29,151 bases of DNA from TMED27 sp045106175 (GTDB taxonomy: Bacteria > Pseudomonadota > Alphaproteobacteria > Micavibrionales > Micavibrionaceae), in the NCBI GenBank assembly GCA_045106175.1, contig JBGCEF010000039.1, positions 1-29,151 of the forward strand, given 5' to 3'. Every line of letters begins with the position of its first letter. Position 1 is the first letter of the stretch. The translations under genes were made by a program, and so were the position numbers. Positions 16,767 through 24,847 of this stretch are shown one piece after another. Under the pieces are notes generated by a model, which ran no database searches, had not been told where the DNA came from, and was given only the letters and a program-made list of their open reading frames with translations.

Positions 16767-17168
16767 ATGTCAAAAATTATCGAAATATTAAGAAATTGCC
16801 TTCAAAATCTAGGGGTGCTTCGTCCCAAAGATGCGCCTCAAGCAGATTTGGAACCTGTGGAAACACAGACAGAACCAAAAATTGGTAAAATAGGTCACGA
16901 ACCATTATTAGCGTTGGAAAACGGCAATTTGATAATGGTGGTAGATCATTATTTTGAAAACATACCGAGTTGGGTCGAATGGGACAGTGAGCGCAAAGTG
17001 ATAACGATTACACATATGAATGGCGATCACGACGAAGCCGCTATTGATTTGAAGGAAGAATATTACGAAAGCCTGAAAATGGCACAAAAGTTGCTATTGG
17101 TCAGCAACGAAAACGCAAGTAACGATAACGAGAGGATAATGCAGACTGTGTCATTTCTCTCTCGTTAA
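16767..17168 (+). CDS. Unknown 133-residue protein
   Basis: ATG at 16767 has an AAAGG site about 11 bases upstream. The N-terminal residues (MSKIIEILRNCLQNLGVL) form an amphipathic helix, followed by a Pro/Glu/Thr-rich linker and a compact domain (about 40-125) with likely beta strands (NGNLIMVVDHYF, RKVITITHMNGDHDEAAIDL) and a helix. No membrane segment is present. I do not recognise the family. It is divergent from pyrB and is followed after 18 bases by a second small gene with a strong ribosome site, so the two likely form an operon. Confidence 0.65.
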   Translation: MSKIIEILRNCLQNLGVLRPKDAPQADLEPVETQTEPKIGKIGHEPLLALENGNLIMVVDHYFENIPSWVEWDSERKVITITHMNGDHDEAAIDLKEEYYESLKMAQKLLLVSNENASNDNERIMQTVSFLSR

Positions 17169-17186
17169 GAGATAAAGGAGAAAGAC

Positions 17187-17375
17187 ATGGCGATCTTAAA
17201 CACAAACGAAGCAGGTGTTGCACATATGGTTCCGGCTGCTTTTGCTGCCGACGCAGCGTATGATGGGGGCGAACCATCAGATGTAACAGTCAAGCTGGGT
17301 AAACATGAATACGTAATTGATAAAGTTGAGCTAAAGGATAATATGCCAGAGCCAGACAATACGCTGGACATTTAA
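17187..17375 (+). CDS. Small unknown acidic protein, 62 residues
   Basis: A very good ribosome site (AAAGGAG, 8 bases before the ATG) supports this short gene. The product is acidic: an Ala-rich start (MVPAAFAADAAYDGGE), then VTVKLGKHEYVIDKVELK, which may form a small beta hairpin, and a Pro/Asp/Asn-rich end. It has no membrane segment or Cys. It lies 18 bases downstream of another unknown gene, and its stop codon abuts the stop of the convergent CoA-transferase gene. No family recognised. Confidence 0.65.
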   Translation: MAILNTNEAGVAHMVPAAFAADAAYDGGEPSDVTVKLGKHEYVIDKVELKDNMPEPDNTLDI

Positions 17376-18596
17376 TTAACGTTCAATAATGCCAGTCTCA
17401 ATAAGTGTGGCAATTTCATCATCAGATTGATCAAGTAGATCTTTTAAAACGCTTTCAGTGTCCTGCCCACATATGGGTGGGGCATTTTTATAATGAACAG
17501 GTGTTTTTGACATTTTAATGGGGCTCCCAACAAGAGCGATAGGATCTTGTGCATAGGGATGCGCCATCTCAATCTGCATGTCGCGCGCGTAAATTTGTTC
17601 CATCTCAAATACCTGATCCATGCGATTGACCGGGCCGCACGGCACATTAATCGCTTCAAACGATTCAATCCAATATGATACGCTATGATCTTTTAATGCG
17701 TCTTGAATCATGGGAACAAGCGCGTCTCGGTTTTCAACGCGCGCGCTGTTGGTTTCAAACCGCGGGTCTTGCGCCCACTCTTTTTCCAAAAAAGCGCAGA
17801 AACGTCCAAACTGGCTGTCATTTCCAACGGCAAGAATAAGATACCCATCTTCCGCTTCAAAAGCTTGATAAGGCACTATAGCACTATGCGCATTACCCAA
17901 TCGCGGCGCGGTTTTTCCGCTGGTGAGATAATATTGCGCAATATTCGTTAGGCTCGCAAGCGTGCAATCAGTCAGGGCAACATCAACCATTTGCCCTTCA
18001 CCTGTTTGCTCTTTATGGCGAAGCGCAGCCAGAATGCCAATCGCTGCATTCATTCCCGTCATAATATCGGACAAAGCAACGCCAACCTTCATTGGCTCCG
18101 CATCTGCGGCTCCCGTGCACGCCATAAGACCAGTCATGCCTTGCGCTAAAAAATCATAACCCGGCTCTGAAGCCAAAGGGCCATTTTGGCCAAATCCACT
18201 GATCGAACAATAGACCAACCCTGGGTGTTTTTCTTTGAGCTGTTCATAGCCAAGCCCATATTTTTTAAGGCCGCCAACTTTAAAATTCTCGATTAAAACA
18301 TCACTTTTCGCGATCAACTGATGAATAATGGCTTGGCCTTCGGGTTTGGTAATATCAACCGCAATCGATTGCTTGTTCCTGTTGCACGATAAATAATAAG
18401 CACTTTCACTGGTTGGCACGCCTTTCGCATCTTCAAGAAAAGGAGGGCCCCATTTACGTGTGTCATCACCAACACCCGGACGCTCTACTTTTATTATGTC
18501 TGCGCCCAAATCGCCCAGCATTTGCGTACAAAAAGGCCCTGCTAAAACGCGGCTTAGGTCTAAAACGCGTAAACCTTGTAATGATTGTGTGCTCAT
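17376..18596 (-). CDS. CaiB/BaiF-family (class III) CoA-transferase
   Basis: This 406-residue enzyme family moves CoA between carboxylic acids through an aspartyl-CoA intermediate. The start at 18596 (MSTQSLQGLRVLDLS) is preferred over an ATG 27 bases upstream because it has a GGGGGAT ribosome site and overlaps the stop of the prepilin peptidase gene by four bases (ATGA). The N-terminal motif RVLAGPFCTQMLGDLGADIIKVE is typical, and D177 (GVALSDIMTGM) matches the catalytic Asp of formyl-CoA transferase. The substrate cannot be predicted. The coupling to a pilus gene is odd; a functional link is not shown. Confidence 0.9.
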   Translation of the reverse strand: MSTQSLQGLRVLDLSRVLAGPFCTQMLGDLGADIIKVERPGVGDDTRKWGPPFLEDAKGVPTSESAYYLSCNRNKQSIAVDITKPEGQAIIHQLIAKSDVLIENFKVGGLKKYGLGYEQLKEKHPGLVYCSISGFGQNGPLASEPGYDFLAQGMTGLMACTGAADAEPMKVGVALSDIMTGMNAAIGILAALRHKEQTGEGQMVDVALTDCTLASLTNIAQYYLTSGKTAPRLGNAHSAIVPYQAFEAEDGYLILAVGNDSQFGRFCAFLEKEWAQDPRFETNSARVENRDALVPMIQDALKDHSVSYWIESFEAINVPCGPVNRMDQVFEMEQIYARDMQIEMAHPYAQDPIALVGSPIKMSKTPVHYKNAPPICGQDTESVLKDLLDQSDDEIATLIETGIIER

Positions 18597-19108
18597 AACC
18601 ATCCCCCATGGATAAACTGCCAATATTGATAAAGGATGACGCCCGCAATGCCAATCGCAAAGCCTGGCCCCGCTGGAATAGAAAAATGCGAGAGCTGACC
18701 TGAGTTTTTAGAACGGACTTTATTCATGCCCAGCACAAGCCCGCTGTGAAGAATACCAGCGAAGGCACCCGCAGTAATGGCTAGTAAAACACCGCTAGGC
18801 CCAAGCCATATCCCCGCAGCAGCTAACAATTTAACATCACCCAGCCCAAGCGTATCTTGTTCATAAATGCGATTGGCCACAAATCGAATACCCCACAACA
18901 ATCCTCCGCCAACTAGCGCTCCAAGCGCGATATACTCTGGTCCCATCAACGAAAATGATAAAAAAGCGTGAAACAAACCGCCGCATACAGCAAAGGCAAA
19001 ATTATAAACATTAGGAAGTAAACCAATTTTTAAATCTATCACTGATAATATGAGAAGAAGTCCAAAGCCGGACAAAAGACATGAAAATGCAAATATTTCT
19101 AAGGTCAT
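18593..19108 (-). CDS. Prepilin peptidase, A24 family, without methylase domain
   Basis: An inner-membrane aspartic protease of 171 residues with about six hydrophobic segments. The two catalytic aspartates are D25 (SVIDLKIGLLPN) and D90 in the GxGD motif (LGLGDVKLL). It would cleave the leader peptide of type IV pilin-like proteins. The N-terminal methyltransferase domain with its cysteines, found in PilD/GspO, is missing, as in short A24 enzymes of type IVb and Tad pili, so pilins may not be N-methylated. It is divergent from the pilus locus starting at 19204, and its last four bases overlap the CoA-transferase start. Confidence 0.9.
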   Translation of the reverse strand: MTLEIFAFSCLLSGFGLLLILSVIDLKIGLLPNVYNFAFAVCGGLFHAFLSFSLMGPEYIALGALVGGGLLWGIRFVANRIYEQDTLGLGDVKLLAAAGIWLGPSGVLLAITAGAFAGILHSGLVLGMNKVRSKNSGQLSHFSIPAGPGFAIGIAGVILYQYWQFIHGGWL

Positions 19109-19203
19109 AAAACTATTGTGATTTCTTTTTCCTAATTAGAATGATAGAAATACTTATCAGATTCAATTTATATTCTGCATGAAACTAAGGTTATAAAACC
19201 AAA

Positions 19204-19593
19204 ATGACATCACAAACTCGAATACTCGTCGTTGAAGATAATGATTTTGTTCGGATGCAAATCGTTAAATTCTTAGAAAGCGCTGAAGATGAATCATACG
19301 AAGTGATTGAAGCATCAGATGGGCAAGCAGCAATAGATGTTATGAATGATAACATAGATTTGGCGATCGTCGATGTACGGATGGAGCCGATTGACGGGTT
19401 CGAATTTATTCGCCACATCCGCGGAGAAGGTAACGAGGCCCCCGTTATTTTAGTCACAGGAGACAGCAATCCCGATCTTTTAAGTGAAGCAAATAAATGG
19501 AATGTCGGTGCGGTCTTGATGAAACCCGTACAAAAAGATAGACTTGTAAAAACTGTGAGTCGCACTCTTTTCATCAAGTCACGAGCATCATAA
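19204..19593 (+). CDS. Single-domain response regulator at the head of the pilus locus
   Basis: A 129-residue receiver domain with no output domain: acidic residues E11/D12, phosphoacceptor D57 (LAIVDVRMEPIDG), T85 and K107 (LMKPV). All residues needed for phosphorylation are present. Its stop is 5 bases before the secretin start, so they share a transcript and are probably co-translated. Stand-alone receivers act by binding partner proteins; a role in switching pilus assembly or motor activity is inferred from position only. No histidine kinase is in the window. The leader before the ATG has no strong ribosome site. Confidence 0.85.
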   Translation: MTSQTRILVVEDNDFVRMQIVKFLESAEDESYEVIEASDGQAAIDVMNDNIDLAIVDVRMEPIDGFEFIRHIRGEGNEAPVILVTGDSNPDLLSEANKWNVGAVLMKPVQKDRLVKTVSRTLFIKSRAS

Positions 19594-19598
19594 CCTAA

Positions 19599-21098
19599 AT
19601 GTGTCCATCTAAGGCCAAACTATTATTCAAGCGCATAGCGATAAATGCCCTGTTACTGGGCTTTGTGCCGTTTTTGGTATCCTGCGCGCAAGTAGATGTG
19701 CCAGGCGCAAGAAACTTACGAATCCCATCGCCAACAATGGCGGATACAAGACCCGAAGCAATTAACGATAAACCAGATAGTGTTTTATATCTGCCTTTAG
19801 GAAGCGACGTTTTAGTGCCGGAGACATTTGAAGTTTCGCCGCTCCCATCAGAAATAATTGGCCCATTTGAATTGCGCTCTGAAACACTTGCGGGCGCGTT
19901 ACAATTAATTTTGGCTGATTACGAAATCCCGATGGCTTTTGAGACGGAAGAAGGCCTGACAAGAACGATCACCGTCGCTAACTTGCGCGGTCCACTCAAT
20001 AAAGTGGTCGAACGCGTTTGTAGCTTAGCAGATTTATACTGCGCCTTTGAAGACGGGTTACTGATCATCAAAGAAAGACAAACATTTACGGTATCTATTC
20101 CGCCAATCGGCGGTGATGTTGATATTTTATCCACACTTTCAACCGGTTTAGAAGCCATCACAGGAAGCTCTCCAATTATAGATGAGGGAACACGCACAAT
20201 CGTCTATCAAGCGTCCAACCGCACGGCAAAAATGGCCGAACGCTATTTCCAACGTATTCGTTCGAATACAGCATTGATTATATTCGAGGTCTATATCTGG
20301 GAAGTTGGTCTTGATAGTGAAAATTCAACTGGGATTGATTGGGAAAAAATTGATGTCTTTGGGAAATTTGCAAGCGGCATAAGTATTCCTGGCGGCGCGA
20401 TCGGTGATGCAACCCCAATCAGCATTGGTTTACCAACAACCGGCGATGTGGCTTTTGGTGCGAATGATGTGTTGGAGTTTATTTCATCCTACGGTGCGGT
20501 TAAAACAATCTCGCAACCACAAATCACGGTCCTCTCTGGCGCGGAAGCAACTCTTCGCGCCGCAGATACAACAAATTTTGTGTCCTCCTTAAGCCGCTCT
20601 GTTGATAACGGAGAGGTAACGGTATCGACCGAAACAGACTCTGTTGATACGGGTTTCACCCTTACGATTTCAAGCGCGTGGGATCGTGCGACAATATACG
20701 GAACAATCGACATTGAGCTGCAGGAATTTCAAGGGTTTGATAATTTCGACGCGGATGGAACAGAATTAAGACTGCCTACAACAACAGAGCGTGAATTATC
20801 AACGCAAATTCGCATTCGTCCGGGTGATTCTCTTTTGATAGCGGGTTTGGTCCGTGAGGTTGATGAATTTGACACAACAGGTCCAGGCTTTAACGCGCCA
20901 ATTATCCCAACATCACGCGGTGTTGATATTGAAAATACGGAATTAGTCTTTTTGCTTAAACCAAGGGTGATTGTTTATACGTCCGAAAATGTATCATCAA
21001 ATGGAAATGCTCCAAATGCGCGAACACTAGCGCCCGCAAAACCGTCTCAGTTCCCAAGGGGCAGCCTAACGGTCGACATGCTGAATCCCAGCCAGTAA
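19599..21098 (+). CDS. Secretin lipoprotein of type IVb pilus type (PilN/BfpB/TcpC-like)
   Basis: This 499-residue protein should form the outer-membrane ring through which the pilus passes. It starts with a lipoprotein signal (LLLGFVPFLVSC, Cys29), as in the PilN/BfpB/TcpC secretins that need no separate pilotin. Residues about 90-160 look like an STN/N0-type domain (ELRSETLAGALQLILADYEIPMAFE), a further ring-building region is at 165-225, and the secretin domain at about 285-462 ends in TELVFLLKPRVIVY, the typical beta-barrel end motif. The C-terminal tail is Pro/Asn-rich. It lies between the response regulator (5 bases) and the Ig-repeat protein. The general secretin call is firm; the subtype is by resemblance. 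Confidence 0.88.
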   Translation: MCPSKAKLLFKRIAINALLLGFVPFLVSCAQVDVPGARNLRIPSPTMADTRPEAINDKPDSVLYLPLGSDVLVPETFEVSPLPSEIIGPFELRSETLAGALQLILADYEIPMAFETEEGLTRTITVANLRGPLNKVVERVCSLADLYCAFEDGLLIIKERQTFTVSIPPIGGDVDILSTLSTGLEAITGSSPIIDEGTRTIVYQASNRTAKMAERYFQRIRSNTALIIFEVYIWEVGLDSENSTGIDWEKIDVFGKFASGISIPGGAIGDATPISIGLPTTGDVAFGANDVLEFISSYGAVKTISQPQITVLSGAEATLRAADTTNFVSSLSRSVDNGEVTVSTETDSVDTGFTLTISSAWDRATIYGTIDIELQEFQGFDNFDADGTELRLPTTTERELSTQIRIRPGDSLLIAGLVREVDEFDTTGPGFNAPIIPTSRGVDIENTELVFLLKPRVIVYTSENVSSNGNAPNARTLAPAKPSQFPRGSLTVDMLNPSQ

Positions 21099-21322
21099 CA
21101 TTTTAAAAACATAGTGTCTAAAAATGTGACGCTAAAATCATTCATTTTTGAAATTTTAGATCACTGCGTTGATACATTTGCGTTTAGGGGTTTTTATCCA
21201 CAATGTTTGTGATATAGTTAAATATGGAATGTTTCACTCGAAACAATTTTAAAAAATTCATACCTCCTCCGCATCGACCTTCTCTTGCGGTTTTCATAAA
21301 CTCTTTTTGTGGCGCAACAAAA
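21099..21322 (+). other. Intergenic region between secretin and Ig-repeat genes
   Basis: About 220 AT-rich bases. ACATTTT at 21099-21105 and a matching AAAATGT about 16 bases later form a weak hairpin after the secretin stop. TTGATA at 21169-21174, 17 bases, then TTTTAT at 21192-21197 is a possible promoter. The frame of the next gene is open back to 21224, but that stretch is not signal-peptide-like. Evidence for each element is weak. Confidence 0.25.
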
Positions 21323-22954
21323 ATGACAAAATTCAAGACGACCTTAACGGCAATAGCTGTCTTATCCGCAGCGCTACTGACGTCGGCGTCTATTGCAAAT
21401 GCGCAATTCCCTGGCTTAGTCGATCCTGGTGTTTCAACTGGTGGCGGCGCAAGTGGATCAGGATTATTAGCTGTCGAAACGAATGTTGATGGCGGTCAAA
21501 TTCCAATCGGTGCAACAGCGCAAGTTGTCGTACGTTTCCGCAACGAAGGCGGACAGCCGGTTCAAACAGGCGTCATCCAATTATATCCGTCTTCTACTGT
21601 TTCAGCCACAGTTGCATCGAACCAGTGCAGCACTGAAGAGCTTCCATCCGGTGCGGAATGTGCCATCGCTTTATCGGTCAAAGGTTTGCAGGCCGGGCCA
21701 TGGCGCGCAGAAATGCTAATGGCCCATAGTGGCCGGACAAGATTGGTCACTGCAACACTCTCAGGAACCGTTGAATCGACAGGCGACAATTCTGACAGAT
21801 TAACAAGCGACGTTGAAACAATTCCCAATGAGCTTGATTTTGGCTCGCTTAATTCAAGCCAAACACTGGTTGAGCCAATTATTCTTAGAAACATTACATC
21901 TGTTCCGATAAACATCTCCGAAATCTATGTCGATGCATCAGAAAGTGCTGGATACAAGCTCAATACACAATGTGAAAAGCTTAATGCAGGGCAGGCTTGT
22001 ATTGCTACGGTTAGCTGGTCTCCAAAATTAGAAGGGCGTTCATCTGGCGTTTTGGTTATCAAGCATGATGGTCCCGCTGGTCTTTCAAGTGTGTCATTAA
22101 AAGGAGAGTTTATACCAGACACAGTCGAAGAGGCTGAGGTTTTCCCGCGCGCTGTACCTGGCAAAGGGCTGTTAGTTGCGTCACAAACGGATATTGATTT
22201 TGGCGACTCTGTGGCTACAGCATCCGCAATAACTGTATCATTAGTCAATGCAGGTGATACGAACGTCAATATTTCTGACATTCGCCTCTCTAGCACGGAT
22301 AACGGTATTGGCTTCAAAGATAGTGGCTGTAACACGCAAACAGTTTTAGAGCCAATCGAAGCATGCCCATTAACAATCACATGGTCACCAACGCGTGTAG
22401 GAACCGTCTTTGACGATATTCAAATTATCCACGATGGCGCACGCGGTATTCTTGTATTGCCTATCCGCGGCGAAGCCTCCGGCACAGTTTCACAAGATCA
22501 AAAAGCAATAGATTTAAGCGAAAGCATTGATACAACCGTTGAATTTACATCCGGCGTAGACCCACAAGAGGCCAACGATACAGCCGCGCAACAACAGCGA
22601 CAATCACAAGCCAACCAAGATCTTGTAAATGCACGCCCAAACATTAATATATCCGGCGTTTTGGATGGCTATAAAATCACTTCATTCTCACCAACACGCG
22701 CTATTATCAATGGTCCCGGTGGAAGTCGATTGGTTTATAATAACGAAGAAATCGTTCTCGGTGGAGTGCCCTGGTTTGTTGTAATTCAGAAAAACGGAAT
22801 TGAGTTTTTACACAAAAAACAAAGAATTCTTTTACTTTTTGATAGATCTTTATCTTCTATTAACCGTGTTCAGGCATCATCAGGAGGCGAAAATAGTGGC
22901 AGCGGATCAACATCCGAGACGTCATCTGGTGATACATCCGCAGATAATATTTAA
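21323..22954 (+). CDS. Periplasmic protein: three Ig-like (choice-of-anchor D) repeats plus GspC-HR/PilP-like domain
   Basis: I choose ATG at 21323 because a classic signal peptide follows (MTKFKTTLTAIAVLSAALL, cut after ANA at residue 27), giving a 543-residue precursor. Three Ig-like repeats lie at about 60-150, 167-263 and 287-386; each has a Cys pair (C102/C113, C217/C226, C336/C348), a TVSWSP or TITWSP-type strand and an IKHDG or IIHDG strand, resembling ASPM/SPD-2/Hydin repeats. After a Gln/Asn-rich linker, residues about 440-507 (ISGVLDGYKI, RAIINGPGG, IVLGGVPWFVVI, KQRILLLF) resemble the homology region of GspC and PilP that docks on secretin N0 domains. A Ser/Gly-rich tail ends it. 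It probably links secretin and inner-membrane platform; this is inference. Confidence 0.75.
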   Translation: MTKFKTTLTAIAVLSAALLTSASIANAQFPGLVDPGVSTGGGASGSGLLAVETNVDGGQIPIGATAQVVVRFRNEGGQPVQTGVIQLYPSSTVSATVASNQCSTEELPSGAECAIALSVKGLQAGPWRAEMLMAHSGRTRLVTATLSGTVESTGDNSDRLTSDVETIPNELDFGSLNSSQTLVEPIILRNITSVPINISEIYVDASESAGYKLNTQCEKLNAGQACIATVSWSPKLEGRSSGVLVIKHDGPAGLSSVSLKGEFIPDTVEEAEVFPRAVPGKGLLVASQTDIDFGDSVATASAITVSLVNAGDTNVNISDIRLSSTDNGIGFKDSGCNTQTVLEPIEACPLTITWSPTRVGTVFDDIQIIHDGARGILVLPIRGEASGTVSQDQKAIDLSESIDTTVEFTSGVDPQEANDTAAQQQRQSQANQDLVNARPNINISGVLDGYKITSFSPTRAIINGPGGSRLVYNNEEIVLGGVPWFVVIQKNGIEFLHKKQRILLLFDRSLSSINRVQASSGGENSGSGSTSETSSGDTSADNI

Positions 22955-22971
22955 AAGATAATATTTAAAAT

Positions 22972-24741
22972 ATGAGCGACGAAACACTAAATAACACACA
23001 AGACCAAACTGCAACGCCAGATAATCAGGCCGCTGCGAATGCAACTGTTGAGAAGATAAAAAAGAAAGTTCGATCCTCCGAAGGGCGTGAACGCTATCTT
23101 GATATGGTACAAAGAGAGCGCGCTATGATGATGGATCAGGGGCTGGCGCGATCAACAGAACAACTTTTGGACATGGCTGGCGCCGTTGGACCTTCAGAAC
23201 AAGAAGAAGCAGGCGTCAAAGACCGCGCATCTGGGGACCTCTTACGTGCTGTCTTGCCTGTGCAATCATGGTTACCGCTAAGTATCCACCTTATTGGGTT
23301 AAGTGAGGGTGTGTTAAGAATTGCACCTCTTCATGATCTCAATGACCGCCAAATTGAATCCCTAATGTCGACTGCACAACGAAGCGGATTTCAGGTCAAT
23401 AAAATTGAAATCGAAGTTTGGGACAGAAAAGAACTAATCGACACGCTGCGCTCTGTGCATGATCTCTCGGCTGACCGCTGTGAAAAAACACTCGCACTCT
23501 GGCTCGCCGACAGCGATAACGGTCTTCTCCTTAATCAATTCCAACGCGATATGCTAGCTGAAGCGTTGCAAATGCGCGCTTCTGATATTCACTTGGTACA
23601 AGATAATAATCCCGATGCGCCCAACTGGATTCAATATCGTATCGATGGCGATATGATGCCAATGCACTTGCTTCCTGCTGATGCCATGGCACGTCTTACG
23701 ACGCTCCTAAAACGAGACGCAGGGCTGAATTTCGGGGATCGTGTTACACCAAAAGACGGACGTTTTGGTTTCACATGGCAAGGGCGCGCCATTGATGTTC
23801 GTGTCGCTGCGGGCCCGCAAGCCCAAGACGGTGAAAAACTCACTCTGCGTTTGCTCGACCGTGCAGCCCTTAGGGGCTTTGACGAACTGTTCCGCCGTCA
23901 CGAAGATGTCGGGGATCACTTGGCAAGCCTGTTGTCACCTGAGATCAAAGGTGGCGGGGGTATGATTATTCTGTCCGGCCCGACAGGGTCCGGTAAAACA
24001 ACAACACTTTATGCATGTGTGCAGCAAATCGACCGCCGCCGCAAACACGTTCTTACAATCGAAGATCCGATTGAATACGAACTTCGTTATGCCACGCAAT
24101 GGCAAGTTAGGCCGGGAATGGAAGGGGGCGCATTCGCCGACTTGATCCGCGCATCCATGCGTCATGACCCCGATTACATCGTAATTGGTGAGATGCGTGA
24201 CTCCGACACGGTTGAAACGTCATTAAAAGCCGCCGAATCCGGTCATACAGTGATTTCTACAATTCACGCAGATACAGCGTTGCAAACATTTGAACGCCTC
24301 AGAACGCTGATGCCCGCCTCGCGTGAGCGCTCTTCAACCTTCACACTCGCGCAACAGGTACGCGCCATTTTGAATCAACGTCTTGTGCGAACACTCTGCC
24401 AAGGCTGCGCACACAAAGATACCGTAGACAGTGTCTTGGAATTACATGAAATTAAATTGTTCGGTATTGATCCAAAATCAAAGATTCGTCGTCACAATAC
24501 ATCTGGTTGTGATTTATGTAACAGAACCGGAATTTCGGGAAGAACATTACTTTTAGATGCACTTTTGATCACGCTAGGGCCGGCACAAAGAAATGATATT
24601 TATGAGTCTCTCATCGGAAACGTAAACAGCATCATCGGCGAAGACGGTGTTATCGTTCATACACGTCGTGAGGGACTTGTTGATCTGGTCTTAACGGGGC
24701 TTGTTGATCCAAAATCTGCCCTGTCTTACCTAGAAGACTAA
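22972..24741 (+). CDS. GspE/PilB-family assembly ATPase
   Basis: This 589-residue hexameric motor would power pilin polymerisation. A charged, disordered start (1-90) precedes an N1E-like domain (about 93-165), then the RASDIHL motif (202-208), Walker A GPTGSGKT (336-343), the Asp box (IEDPIEYE, 363-370), Walker B region YIVIGEMRD (402-410) and the His box (TIHAD, 430-434). Four cysteines, C476/C479 and C513/C516, form the zinc-binding C-M-E domain seen in assembly (not retraction) ATPases. It starts 17 bases after the Ig-repeat gene. No PilT-like retraction ATPase is in the window. Confidence 0.93.
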   Translation: MSDETLNNTQDQTATPDNQAAANATVEKIKKKVRSSEGRERYLDMVQRERAMMMDQGLARSTEQLLDMAGAVGPSEQEEAGVKDRASGDLLRAVLPVQSWLPLSIHLIGLSEGVLRIAPLHDLNDRQIESLMSTAQRSGFQVNKIEIEVWDRKELIDTLRSVHDLSADRCEKTLALWLADSDNGLLLNQFQRDMLAEALQMRASDIHLVQDNNPDAPNWIQYRIDGDMMPMHLLPADAMARLTTLLKRDAGLNFGDRVTPKDGRFGFTWQGRAIDVRVAAGPQAQDGEKLTLRLLDRAALRGFDELFRRHEDVGDHLASLLSPEIKGGGGMIILSGPTGSGKTTTLYACVQQIDRRRKHVLTIEDPIEYELRYATQWQVRPGMEGGAFADLIRASMRHDPDYIVIGEMRDSDTVETSLKAAESGHTVISTIHADTALQTFERLRTLMPASRERSSTFTLAQQVRAILNQRLVRTLCQGCAHKDTVDSVLELHEIKLFGIDPKSKIRRHNTSGCDLCNRTGISGRTLLLDALLITLGPAQRNDIYESLIGNVNSIIGEDGVIVHTRREGLVDLVLTGLVDPKSALSYLED

Positions 24742-24749
24742 AACATTGA

Positions 24750-24794
24750 TATATTATGGTAATATACGATTTCGTAAGGAATTTGCACTATAAT
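24750..24794 (+). promoter_or_regulatory. Candidate promoter with operator-like palindrome before the GspF-like gene
   Basis: TATATTA-TGG-TAATATA (24750-24766) is a perfect 7-bp palindrome. A perfect TATAAT follows at 24789-24794, but the -35 position has no consensus (ACGATT). With a start near 24801 the palindrome is centred close to -42, a usual place for an activator. It lies in the 106-base gap between the ATPase and the platform gene. Confidence 0.35.
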
Positions 24795-24847
24795 TGTCTC
24801 AACAGCATTGATGAAATGCGAGCAAAGGGTAAACGGGACACTTAAAA

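Noticed and set aside
21224..21322. N-terminal extension of the Ig-repeat protein
   Set aside because: It would hide a typical signal peptide that starts at 21323.
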